Shown here one piece after another: positions 1 through 7,391 of a DNA stretch of 32,922 nt. The stretch spans positions 1-32,922 of the forward strand of contig JBEKJU010000004.1 of assembly GCA_050011095.1 (NCBI GenBank). Reading direction: 5' to 3'. The notes beneath the pieces are model-generated. The model was not told the origin of the DNA and did not search any database. It saw only the letters and a program-made list of their open reading frames with translations. The translations under genes were made by a program, and so were the position numbers. This DNA comes from JBEKJU01 sp050011095. Lineage in GTDB: Bacteria > Desulfobacterota > Syntrophorhabdia > Syntrophorhabdales > WCHB1-27. The number at the start of each line of letters is the position of its first letter. Positions within the stretch are counted from its first letter, which is position 1.

Positions 1-1
1 C

Positions 2-3000
2 TACTACACCATGCTTGGCTACGAACCCTACGAATTTCCCCAGGACTATAATTCCTGGAGGAGCCTTGTTCATCCGGACGACATTGATCTTGTAGAACAA
101 CAGCTTAAAGAACATATCGAGCGCAGAGAAGGATATGCCATCGAAACCAGAATGAGGACCAAATCAGGCGACTGGGCCTGGATTCTTGCACGCGGAAAGG
201 TTGTCGAGTGCGGTACGGATGGCCGCCCTTTACGTATGGTCGGCACCCACAAGGACATTACCGAGCGCAAGCGGGCCGAGGAGGCGCTTCGGGAATATGA
301 AAAAGTCGTCGAAGGTTCGCATGATCTGATAGCCGTAGTAGATCGCAGCTATCGCTATCGCCTCGCAAACGAAGCGTTCATCAAATATAGAGATAGCCGG
401 AAGGAAGACCTTATAGGAAAACCATGTGCGGAAATCCTCGGCGAAGATGCTTTTGGGCGAGCCGTTAAACAACACCTGGACAGGGCTTTTCTGGGAGAGA
501 CCATCCAGTATGAAATGAAATACACCTATCCCAAACTCGGCGAAAGGGATTTGCTCGTCTCCTATCTGCCTATAAAAGGTCCTGGAGAAATTGACAGGGT
601 AGCAGCCATTATACGTGACATCTCTCAAAACAAGAAATTCGAGGAGGCGCTCAGAGAATCGGAGAAGAGATACCGGGGATTGTTCGAGACCATGCCGGAC
701 GGGTTCGCATCGGTGGGCATGGACAAGAGGATTGTGGAAGCGAATCAGTCCTTTCGTGCCATGCTCGGTTACTCTTACGGAGAGATATGTGCCCTGACAT
801 ACGAGGATGTGACAGTTGAGAAATGGCGTGAACCCGAGGAAGCTGTCATTAGGGGGCAAGTACTCACGAGGGGCTATTCCGACCCTTACGAGAAAGAATA
901 TGTCAGGAAAGATGGAACCATATTCCCGGCCGAGGTCAGGACACATCTCTTAAGAGATGAGAACGGTGTTGCCAAAGGAATGTGGGCATTTGTGCGTGAT
1001 GTGTCGGAACGAGACAGGGTGCAGGCGGCCTTGAGGGAGAGCGAGGAGAAGTTCAGACTACTTTTCGAAGAATCGATTGATCCCATATTATTATTGCAGG
1101 ATGGCAAATTTATCGATTGTAACGAGGGTGCCGTAAAGCTTTTGCAGTGTTCGAGCAGGAAGGACCTCATCGGATTGAGCTCTGTCGACGTCTCTCCGGA
1201 TAAACAGCCTGATGGCCGTTTATCCTCCGAGAAAGCTCAGGATTTAATGGAAACAACTTTAAGGGAGGGCAGCAACCATTTCGAATGGATGCGCCGCACT
1301 GTTACCGGCAAGGAATTCTGGGTGGATGTCTCTCATACGGTCATCCCCATTCATGGAACAAAGATCATATACACGGTATGGAGAGATATCGAGGAACGCA
1401 AGCGCGTCGAAGAGGCTCTGCGAGAAAGCGAGGCCTTCAACAGGAGACTTTTTGAAAGCAACCGCACGGCAATTGTTGTCATGGACGCAGAAACAAACCG
1501 CTACCTCGACTGCAACCCCGCGGCAGTTGCAATTTACGGATACCACGCGCGTGACGACGTAATCGGTAAAACGCCGCTTGATGTCTCGGCTGACCTGCAA
1601 TATTATGGGACCCCTTCCCGGGAAAAGGCTCTGTGCTATATCAAAGAGGCCAATGACAATGGCTTCGTGGCCTTTGAATGGCTACACAGACTTCCGGATG
1701 GCCGGTGCTGGGACGCCCTGGTCCACATGATGCCGTTTGAATCAATGGGGCGACGATTTTTGCAATTCAGTCTTTACGATATTACTCAGCAAAAAAGGAT
1801 CGAAGAGGCCCTCAGGGACAGCGAGGATAGGTACCGCAGGGTTGTGGAATTGTCTCCGAGTGGGATCTTGATTCACGTTGACGGCCACATTGAGTTTGCG
1901 AATCCGTCATTCGCGAAGATGCTTGGTGCGGAAAAACCTGAGGAGTTATACGGAAGAAATGCTTTTGACTTTGTGCATCCCGACTATTTGGAGCAGGTAG
2001 CAGACCGGGTGCAGACGATAAGAGCCGGCAGGCAACAGACGCCTTTAATGGAACAAAAGCGCGTGAGGCTTGACGGGTCCGTGGTAGATGTTGAAGTCAT
2101 GGCCTGTTCCTTCAATTATAAAGGGCATGATGCGGTAATGGTTGTTTCGCAGGACATCACCGAGCGCAAGCGGGCGGAGGAAGAGATTGCGCGGCTGGCC
2201 GCCATCGTCGAGTCCTCCGACGACGGAATAATAAGTAAAGATTTGGACGGCACCATCGTGACCTGGAACCAAGGCGCCGAACTGATATACGGGTACAGTG
2301 CGGAAGAAATGGTAGGTCGTCCCATAGCTCTCTTATCACCCCCGGGCCGCGAGGACGGGGTTTCGAAAATCATGACCTTGATTCGAGAAGGGGGACGGAT
2401 CGATCACTACGAGACGGAGCGGATCAGAAAGGATGGTGCAAAGATCTATGTTTCCTTGACCGTCTCACCCATCAAAGATCACAAGGGTTGCGTAATTGGC
2501 GCATCAACTGTCGCGCGGGATACCACCGAGCGCAGAATCGCTGAAGAGGCACTGCAACTCGCCTACGGCTACAACCGAAGCCTCATCGAAGCAAGCCTCG
2601 ACCCTCTCGTCACCATCGACCCCGAAGGTCGTATTATCGATGTGAATATAGCGACCGAGCAAGTCACGGGTCATTGCCGCGACGAGCTGATCGGAACGGA
2701 TTTTCTGGGCTATTTTACCGACCCGCAGAAGGCGCGGACCGGGTACCGGACGGCCTTCAACGAAGGGTTGGTCCGTGACTATCCCCTGGAGATTCGTCAT
2801 AGGGAGGGCCGCATCACCCCGGTGCTCTACAACGCCTCAGTCTACCGGGACGATGCGGGCTCGGTGATCGGCGTCTTTGCAGCAGCGCGCGACGTCACCG
2901 AGCGCAAGAACCTCGAAGCCCAGCTCCTGCAGGCGCAGAAAATGGAGGCCATCGGAACCTTGGCCGGCGGCGTTGCCCATGACTTCAACAACATTCTCGC

Positions 3001-4054
3001 CGTCATCATGGCATATGCCAACCTCATCCAGATGGGTATCGACAAGGACGACATCCACAAGCCGTACGTAGACCAGATCGTGCTCTCATCGGAGAAGGCG
3101 GCCGACCTCACCCAAAGTCTCCTTGCCTTCAGTCGCAAGCAGAAGATCGAGGTCAAACCGTGCGATGTGAAGACGGTCGTCGCCAGTGCGGCAAAGCTCT
3201 TAAAGCGGCTCCTTCCCGAGGATGTCGAGCTCAGGGTGGAGACTGCCGATGACAAGGCAGTTGCGATGCTCGATGTCGCCCAGATAGACCAGCTGCTTAT
3301 GAACCTCGCCACGAACGCCAGGGATGCAATGCCTAACGGGGGGCCTCTCACCATCGGGACAAAAACGGTGGCCCTTGACGAGACGTTTAAAAAAATTCAC
3401 GGATTCGGAAACCAGGGCAGATACGTTCTCCTCTCCGTATCCGATACAGGAACAGGCATGGACGAAAAAACGATGGCACGCATCTTCGACCCCTTTTTCA
3501 CGACCAAGGAGGCAGGCAAGGGAACGGGGTTAGGCCTTTCCAGTGTTTATGGCATAGTGAAACAGCATGGCGGATACATCGATGTCAGAAGCGAGCTCCG
3601 TAAGGGCACCACCTTCGAGATATACCTTCCCCTTGCCGAACAGGCAGTTCGGAAGACGACACAGCCAAAGGTCAAGCTCAGGGGAGGGACCGAGATGGTC
3701 CTCGTTATAGAAGACGACGCCGACGTAAGGAACATGATGAAGGGGATCCTTTCGGACCAGGGCTATACCACTTTGGAGGCCGCCAATGGAGATGACGGCA
3801 TCGCGCTTTTCAACGAGCACATGGACGAGATACGCCTCGTCATCCTCGACGTCATCATGCCGGGCAAGAACGGGAAGGTGGTCCTCGACGAGATCTCCCG
3901 TACCGACCCACAGGTCAAAGCCATCTTCGTCAGCGGCTATACCGGCGATATCGTCATAGAAAAAGGAGTTCGAAAAGACAGCCTGGACTTTCTGCAGAAG
4001 CCCATTTCGGTAGTAAAGCTTCTTGCCAAGGTGAGGGAGGTGCTGGACAGGTAG
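2..4054 (+). CDS. Hybrid sensor histidine kinase, 8 PAS modules + HisKA + HATPase + C-terminal receiver (5' partial)
   Basis: The frame is already open at base 2, and the codons before the first ATG (base 11) spell a typical PAS beginning (YYT before MLGYEPYEF), so the true start lies outside the window. Counting from ATG 11, eight PAS/PAC modules end at the D-x-T/S-E-R-type linkers near residues 82, 203, 330, 459, 590, 715, 837 and 961. The NtrB-like HisKA follows with phospho-acceptor H990 (GGVAHDFNN), then the N box near N1098, G1 (DTGTGMD) near 1145 and G2 (GKGTGLGLSS) near 1168. A receiver domain begins near 1228, with D1280 as acceptor and K1330. No membrane segment is visible in this part, so it probably senses cytoplasmic signals, though the missing N-terminus could change that. 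The final receiver suggests internal phosphorelay or self-control. The sigma-54 response regulator at 5322-6701 is a plausible partner by position only. Confidence 0.93.
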   Translation, partial: YYTMLGYEPYEFPQDYNSWRSLVHPDDIDLVEQQLKEHIERREGYAIETRMRTKSGDWAWILARGKVVECGTDGRPLRMVGTHKDITERKRAEEALREYEKVVEGSHDLIAVVDRSYRYRLANEAFIKYRDSRKEDLIGKPCAEILGEDAFGRAVKQHLDRAFLGETIQYEMKYTYPKLGERDLLVSYLPIKGPGEIDRVAAIIRDISQNKKFEEALRESEKRYRGLFETMPDGFASVGMDKRIVEANQSFRAMLGYSYGEICALTYEDVTVEKWREPEEAVIRGQVLTRGYSDPYEKEYVRKDGTIFPAEVRTHLLRDENGVAKGMWAFVRDVSERDRVQAALRESEEKFRLLFEESIDPILLLQDGKFIDCNEGAVKLLQCSSRKDLIGLSSVDVSPDKQPDGRLSSEKAQDLMETTLREGSNHFEWMRRTVTGKEFWVDVSHTVIPIHGTKIIYTVWRDIEERKRVEEALRESEAFNRRLFESNRTAIVVMDAETNRYLDCNPAAVAIYGYHARDDVIGKTPLDVSADLQYYGTPSREKALCYIKEANDNGFVAFEWLHRLPDGRCWDALVHMMPFESMGRRFLQFSLYDITQQKRIEEALRDSEDRYRRVVELSPSGILIHVDGHIEFANPSFAKMLGAEKPEELYGRNAFDFVHPDYLEQVADRVQTIRAGRQQTPLMEQKRVRLDGSVVDVEVMACSFNYKGHDAVMVVSQDITERKRAEEEIARLAAIVESSDDGIISKDLDGTIVTWNQGAELIYGYSAEEMVGRPIALLSPPGREDGVSKIMTLIREGGRIDHYETERIRKDGAKIYVSLTVSPIKDHKGCVIGASTVARDTTERRIAEEALQLAYGYNRSLIEASLDPLVTIDPEGRIIDVNIATEQVTGHCRDELIGTDFLGYFTDPQKARTGYRTAFNEGLVRDYPLEIRHREGRITPVLYNASVYRDDAGSVIGVFAAARDVTERKNLEAQLLQAQKMEAIGTLAGGVAHDFNNILAVIMAYANLIQMGIDKDDIHKPYVDQIVLSSEKAADLTQSLLAFSRKQKIEVKPCDVKTVVASAAKLLKRLLPEDVELRVETADDKAVAMLDVAQIDQLLMNLATNARDAMPNGGPLTIGTKTVALDETFKKIHGFGNQGRYVLLSVSDTGTGMDEKTMARIFDPFFTTKEAGKGTGLGLSSVYGIVKQHGGYIDVRSELRKGTTFEIYLPLAEQAVRKTTQPKVKLRGGTEMVLVIEDDADVRNMMKGILSDQGYTTLEAANGDDGIALFNEHMDEIRLVILDVIMPGKNGKVVLDEISRTDPQVKAIFVSGYTGDIVIEKGVRKDSLDFLQKPISVVKLLAKVREVLDR

Positions 4055-4149
4055 ACCTTATTGGAGCTTTCGTCCCGCTAGTGATGATATTCTTACGCTG
4101 AGCCGCAATAGCGGACATTGCATCTTATATTACTGGCAGAGGGATACGT

Positions 4150-4791
4150 GTGACAGGGGGTCGATTTAGCCCGGGTTTTCGGGCCTTGCTTAAGACATTC
4201 GATCAAAGAACCATACAAGTGCATAAAGGCACGGTCTTCGGACTTTGGTCCGATTTGCGCCTCGCATATTTCAATCCGTGGTGGTTCCGCTTCGCACGCG
4301 AGAACGGCGGCGAGCCGTCAATATCCCTCGAATGGAAACTGGGCAGATCGCTGATGGACGCAGTCCCTGATGCCCTCAAGTCTTTCTATCGTGAGCTATA
4401 CAACTCGGTCTTTCAGAGAGACCCTTCTTCCCTACATCCGCTTCAGCATCGGTATGAGTGTTCGAGTGCGGATACCTTTCGCGTTTTTGTGATGACCCTT
4501 TATTCTCTTGGGGAAGGAGAAGGGATCCTGGTAGTCAACTCTCTCGTTGTTGAAACGCCTCACGACCCTGCTGAACGAAAGAATCACGACCCCGATCCAG
4601 AGACTTATGTTGGCGCCGACGGACTCATCCGGCAATGTTCAAACTGCAGAAGGATCAAGAACATGAAAGAACCAAACCGGTGGGACTGGGTATCGGATTG
4701 GGTAGCCAACCCGCCCGTTTGGACCTCTGACACGATCTGTAACTTCTGTCTTGGCTACTACTACCGAAAGACCGAGGAACCCCACAAGTAA
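4150..4791 (+). CDS. Small PAS-like sensory protein with C-terminal CxxC...CxxC motif
   Basis: This is a 213-residue protein read from a GTG start. The N-terminal ~130 residues have the character of a single PAS-like fold (the FNPWWFRFARENGG segment, a later strand-rich region ending LVVNSLVVETP). The C-terminus has C163-x-x-C166 followed by RRIKN, a tryptophan-rich WDWVSDW stretch and C197-x-x-C200 with LGYYYRK. A related cysteine pattern (CxxCKxIR...W...CPxC) occurs as a tail on many PAS kinases, so this looks like a stand-alone PAS sensor whose four cysteines could bind a metal or report redox state. There is no kinase, receiver or output domain, so it probably acts through a partner. It sits between the hybrid kinase and the sigma-54 activator on the same strand, 95 bp after the kinase stop. 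The assignment is by motif only; the start is uncertain because no strong ribosome site precedes it. Confidence 0.75.
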   Translation: MTGGRFSPGFRALLKTFDQRTIQVHKGTVFGLWSDLRLAYFNPWWFRFARENGGEPSISLEWKLGRSLMDAVPDALKSFYRELYNSVFQRDPSSLHPLQHRYECSSADTFRVFVMTLYSLGEGEGILVVNSLVVETPHDPAERKNHDPDPETYVGADGLIRQCSNCRRIKNMKEPNRWDWVSDWVANPPVWTSDTICNFCLGYYYRKTEEPHK

Positions 4792-4802
4792 TCGGCTGTG
4801 AA

Positions 4803-4853
4803 GAACAGTGGCAGCCTCCGTATGCGCCGGCAGCTGCCTGGCCAATACTGTTC
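4803..4853. other. Two-tier inverted repeat (hairpin) after the PAS/Cys gene
   Basis: The arms GAACAGT (4803-4809) and ACTGTTC (4847-4853) are perfect complements. Inside them GGCAGC (4810-4815) pairs with GCTGCC (4833-4838). It begins 11 bp after the stop codon of the PAS/Cys gene. There is no T-run after it, so it is not a classic intrinsic terminator; it could be a transcript-end stabilising structure or a protein site. Confidence 0.5.
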
Positions 4854-5321
4854 AAAGACGCGAACCTCGTGGCACGTCACCACAGGTGAAAGGATTCAAC
4901 GGGGAGGTAGTCCATTTTTGCGGGGAGCCGTTATCAGCCGACAAGCCTTTGAAAAAAGGGCGAGAAATATTTGACGGACAGAGGTCAAAAGGCTGACGCC
5001 GTCCACCGAACAAAAAACCCCGTAATTGGCGGGACCCGGGTTTCCTGCCGTCCACTGCGGCGAAGGGTGCGTCCGGAAATGTTCTCTTTAAATGCGGCAT
5101 TTCGGTTTTCTCCCGTATGCAGGTAGGGCTCCCGGGAAGTGGCGCGGGTGAGGGGCGTCGAGGACTATTCCTTGATCAGTTTGTTGGAACGAAGCTTGCA
5201 AGGGATGTCGTACGGACGAGAGAGCCAGTGAAGCTATAGACCATAGATAATGTAAGTTATCTTTGCCGCCTAAGGGTCTGCCATCTAACGTCTGCACACA
5301 ATTCTCGCCAGGGGGTCGGGT
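4854..5321. other. Gene-free intergenic stretch before the sigma-54 activator
   Basis: No convincing coding region or recognised RNA family is seen on either strand. The only clear structure is a hairpin with a run of six T on the minus strand at about 5012-5042 (listed separately). The stretch may be a long leader of the downstream regulator or may hold an unrecognised small RNA. Confidence 0.5.
5012..5042 (-). terminator. Intrinsic-terminator-like hairpin on the minus strand
   Basis: Read on the minus strand, CCCG and CGGG pair around a 7-base loop (ccaatta), an outer AAACCC/GGGTTT pairing is possible, and the structure ends in a run of T. No gene is recognised on the minus strand upstream of it, so it either ends an unrecognised small transcript or is fortuitous. 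Confidence 0.4.
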
Positions 5322-6701
5322 ATGCTTCCGGTTGTCCTTCTCGTTGATGATGATCCGGCGATACAGCTCGCCTACTCCACGTTTCTCACTAGATCCGGGT
5401 ATTCGGTTACAACGGCTGGTTCCATCTCGAAGGCGGACGAGGCGCTGGACGGGAGCAACGTCGACGCGATCCTGCTCGACCTCATCCTGCCCGACGGCAG
5501 CGGGCTGGATTGGATCGAAAAAGCGCGCTTGAGGTATCCTGACGTGCCGCTGATCATTATCACCGGAAGGAACGATATAAGCATGGCAGTGGAGGCTATA
5601 CAGAAGGGGGCCAACAATTACCTGACGAAGCCTGTGAATATGAAGGCCCTTGACCTTTTTCTAAAGAAATGCCTCGAGCTCGGCACCCTGAGAAAACGAA
5701 GTAATGTCTGCCGGCGGCTCGCCAAGAACGACGAACCATATTTCGGGACGAGTCCTGCCATCCAGAGGATGACTAAACTGGCTTCCATAGCGGCTGAAGA
5801 AGAGATTATCGTCCTGCTACAGGGAGAAACGGGCACGGGAAAGGGGGTAATGGCGCGGTGGATCCACGAGCATAGCGACAGGAAAACCTCTCCGTTCGTG
5901 GACGTGAATTGTTCAAATTTAAGGGGAGAGCTTCTTGCGAGCGAGCTTTTCGGACACGTGCGTGGCGCCTTTACCTCGGCATACCAGGACCGTTCGGGCT
6001 TGATCGAGATCGCGAGCGGAGGGACATTATTCCTCGATGAGATAGGAGACATGGACCCATCGGTACAGGCACAATTCCTTAAAGTGATCGAAGAAAAGCA
6101 ATACCGGCGCATGGGCGATACGAGAACCAGGCATAGCAATTTTCGTCTTATCTGTGCTACAAACAAGAACCTCCAGGGAGAGGTCAGGAAGGGCAATTTC
6201 CGGCTCGACCTCTTCTTTCGGTTGAATGTCTTTCCTGTCGTGGTGCCCACGCTGCAGGAAAGACAGGAGGACATCAAGGGTCTTATCGACCGGGTTCTCA
6301 TCGGGTCGGGTCTTTCGTGCGCAGGCATCTCGGATCAGGCTGTGCGCCTGCTGAAGAGCTACCCCTGGCCGGGGAATGTCAGGGAACTGAGAAACGTGCT
6401 GGAAAGGGCCGTGGTGCTGGCGAGAAGGAAGACGCTTCTTCCGGAACACTTCCCGGGGCTGACCCCAGCGGGAGGCAGCCAGTCGACTTTCAACCTGAAT
6501 GACCTGGCAGAGGTTAAAATATCACAGGCCATACGCGATTGCGAGGGTGATATCAAGAGGGCCGCGGAGGAACTCGGTATCTCCCGGGCCACCCTCTATA
6601 GAAAGCTGAAGAGGCTCCAAGAGGAAAAGAGCCACGCGCCGGAACCTGACCTGCCCCACAATGGAAAAGAGAATATAGGAGTCGACTTTCATCTGAATTA
6701 G
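5322..6701 (+). CDS. NtrC-family sigma-54-dependent response regulator
   Basis: This 459-residue protein has the full NtrC layout. The receiver (1-120) has D53 as acceptor, T-G after strand 4 and K103. The AAA+ sigma-54 activation domain (about 138-370) has Walker A GETGTGKG at 168-175 and Walker B TLFLDEIGD near 236. A Fis-type helix-turn-helix lies near 410-440 (AAEELGISRATLYRKLKRL). The sigma-54-contacting loop reads GAFTSA (215-220) instead of the canonical GAFTGA. A purine-rich AGGGGG sits just before the ATG at 5322. It should bind enhancer sites and drive ATP-dependent opening of sigma-54 promoters. The closest candidate target is the -24/-12 promoter at 7317-7333 ahead of the chemosensory operon. 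The partner kinase could be the hybrid kinase at the window start. Both links are inferred from position. Confidence 0.95.
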   Translation: MLPVVLLVDDDPAIQLAYSTFLTRSGYSVTTAGSISKADEALDGSNVDAILLDLILPDGSGLDWIEKARLRYPDVPLIIITGRNDISMAVEAIQKGANNYLTKPVNMKALDLFLKKCLELGTLRKRSNVCRRLAKNDEPYFGTSPAIQRMTKLASIAAEEEIIVLLQGETGTGKGVMARWIHEHSDRKTSPFVDVNCSNLRGELLASELFGHVRGAFTSAYQDRSGLIEIASGGTLFLDEIGDMDPSVQAQFLKVIEEKQYRRMGDTRTRHSNFRLICATNKNLQGEVRKGNFRLDLFFRLNVFPVVVPTLQERQEDIKGLIDRVLIGSGLSCAGISDQAVRLLKSYPWPGNVRELRNVLERAVVLARRKTLLPEHFPGLTPAGGSQSTFNLNDLAEVKISQAIRDCEGDIKRAAEELGISRATLYRKLKRLQEEKSHAPEPDLPHNGKENIGVDFHLN

Positions 6702-6729
6702 ACAGTCCGAAAACTCTGTGACTGTTTTT
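6702..6729 (+). terminator. Rho-independent terminator after the sigma-54 activator
   Basis: ACAGTC (6702-6707) pairs perfectly with GACTGT (6720-6725), with a 12-base loop, followed by a run of T ending at 6729. It lies immediately after the stop codon of the activator gene and separates it from the chemosensory operon. Confidence 0.7.
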
Positions 6730-6809
6730 GTGCTCGTGCAGGGTCTTGCCATCTCGTGGCCTTCAGCAGTTTTGAGATGTGGGAATATGGAAGCAAAGCG
6801 GCTTTCCCA

Positions 6810-7090
6810 CCATCCCAACGACGGCGCGTTCATATCCGCTGCCCTTCTCTGTAAAGCTTTCGGCGAGGACATGGTTGTATTCCCAGTTCCGCCGATTCTT
6901 TCAGAATGGGGCTGTTATTGTCTACCACGGCATGTGTCTCGGTAGTTTTCCTTGTTCTCTCAGGATATTTTTGAAGATTTTTTCTCGCATTCCACGACCC
7001 ATCCCCGGATCATTCTCCCAAAAATAGATGCCGTTGCCCACAATTGTAATTATCGCTGCCTGAATGCCCTGTCCGTTAATCATCTTTTGC
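6810..7090 (-). pseudogene. Possible decayed histidine kinase ATPase-domain remnant
   Basis: On the minus strand a short frame reads ENDPGMGRGMREKIFKN, close to the HATPase G1 box (DNGPGM...REKIF). Further along in another frame, FTEKGSGYERAVVGMV resembles the G2 region (FTTKGSG...VVYGIV). The two pieces are about 100 bases apart and frameshifted, and no full kinase can be read. It may be the trace of a kinase once encoded opposite the activator. The similarity is short and could be chance. Confidence 0.28.
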
Positions 7091-7316
7091 CTGCTATCCT
7101 GTCGCAGTCGTGAAGGTCGAGGGTAAAAATATCGGCCGTCCCGCAAAAACTTCCGCTAACACCAGCGATCGTCCAGGAGTGCGCCGGAAGCGCAATCGCC
7201 GTTTCTTTATTCTCATCGAGAATAACAGTCTCACCGGATTCGCATATTGAGAATCAGAAGGGTATGTCACAAAACGCAATACGCTGATATCAAAGGCATT
7301 CTTCTTCTTAAAAGTT

Positions 7317-7333
7317 TTGGTATCACTTTTGCT
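7317..7333 (+). promoter_or_regulatory. Predicted sigma-54 (-24/-12) promoter of the chemosensory operon
   Basis: The sequence TTGGTATCACTTTTGCT matches the sigma-54 consensus TGGCACG-N4-TTGCW at the invariant GG (7319-7320) and GC (7331-7332), which have the required spacing, and the -12 half TTGCT is perfect. A start near 7344 would leave a leader of about 48 bases ahead of the MCP gene at 7392. An NtrC-family activator gene lies directly upstream. Confidence 0.68.
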
Positions 7334-7391
7334 GTAAAGGAATACACAGGCCGGTAAATCCGGGACAGCAAATCATAAGGAGGACTTTCGT

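Noticed and set aside
4860..5060. c-di-GMP or other known riboswitch ahead of the sigma-54 activator
   Set aside because: None of the conserved sequence blocks of the c-di-GMP classes or other common riboswitches could be made out.
6718..7027. Short plus-strand frames in the gap after the sigma-54 activator
   Set aside because: They start inside the terminator or lack ribosome sites, show no family resemblance, and overlap each other.
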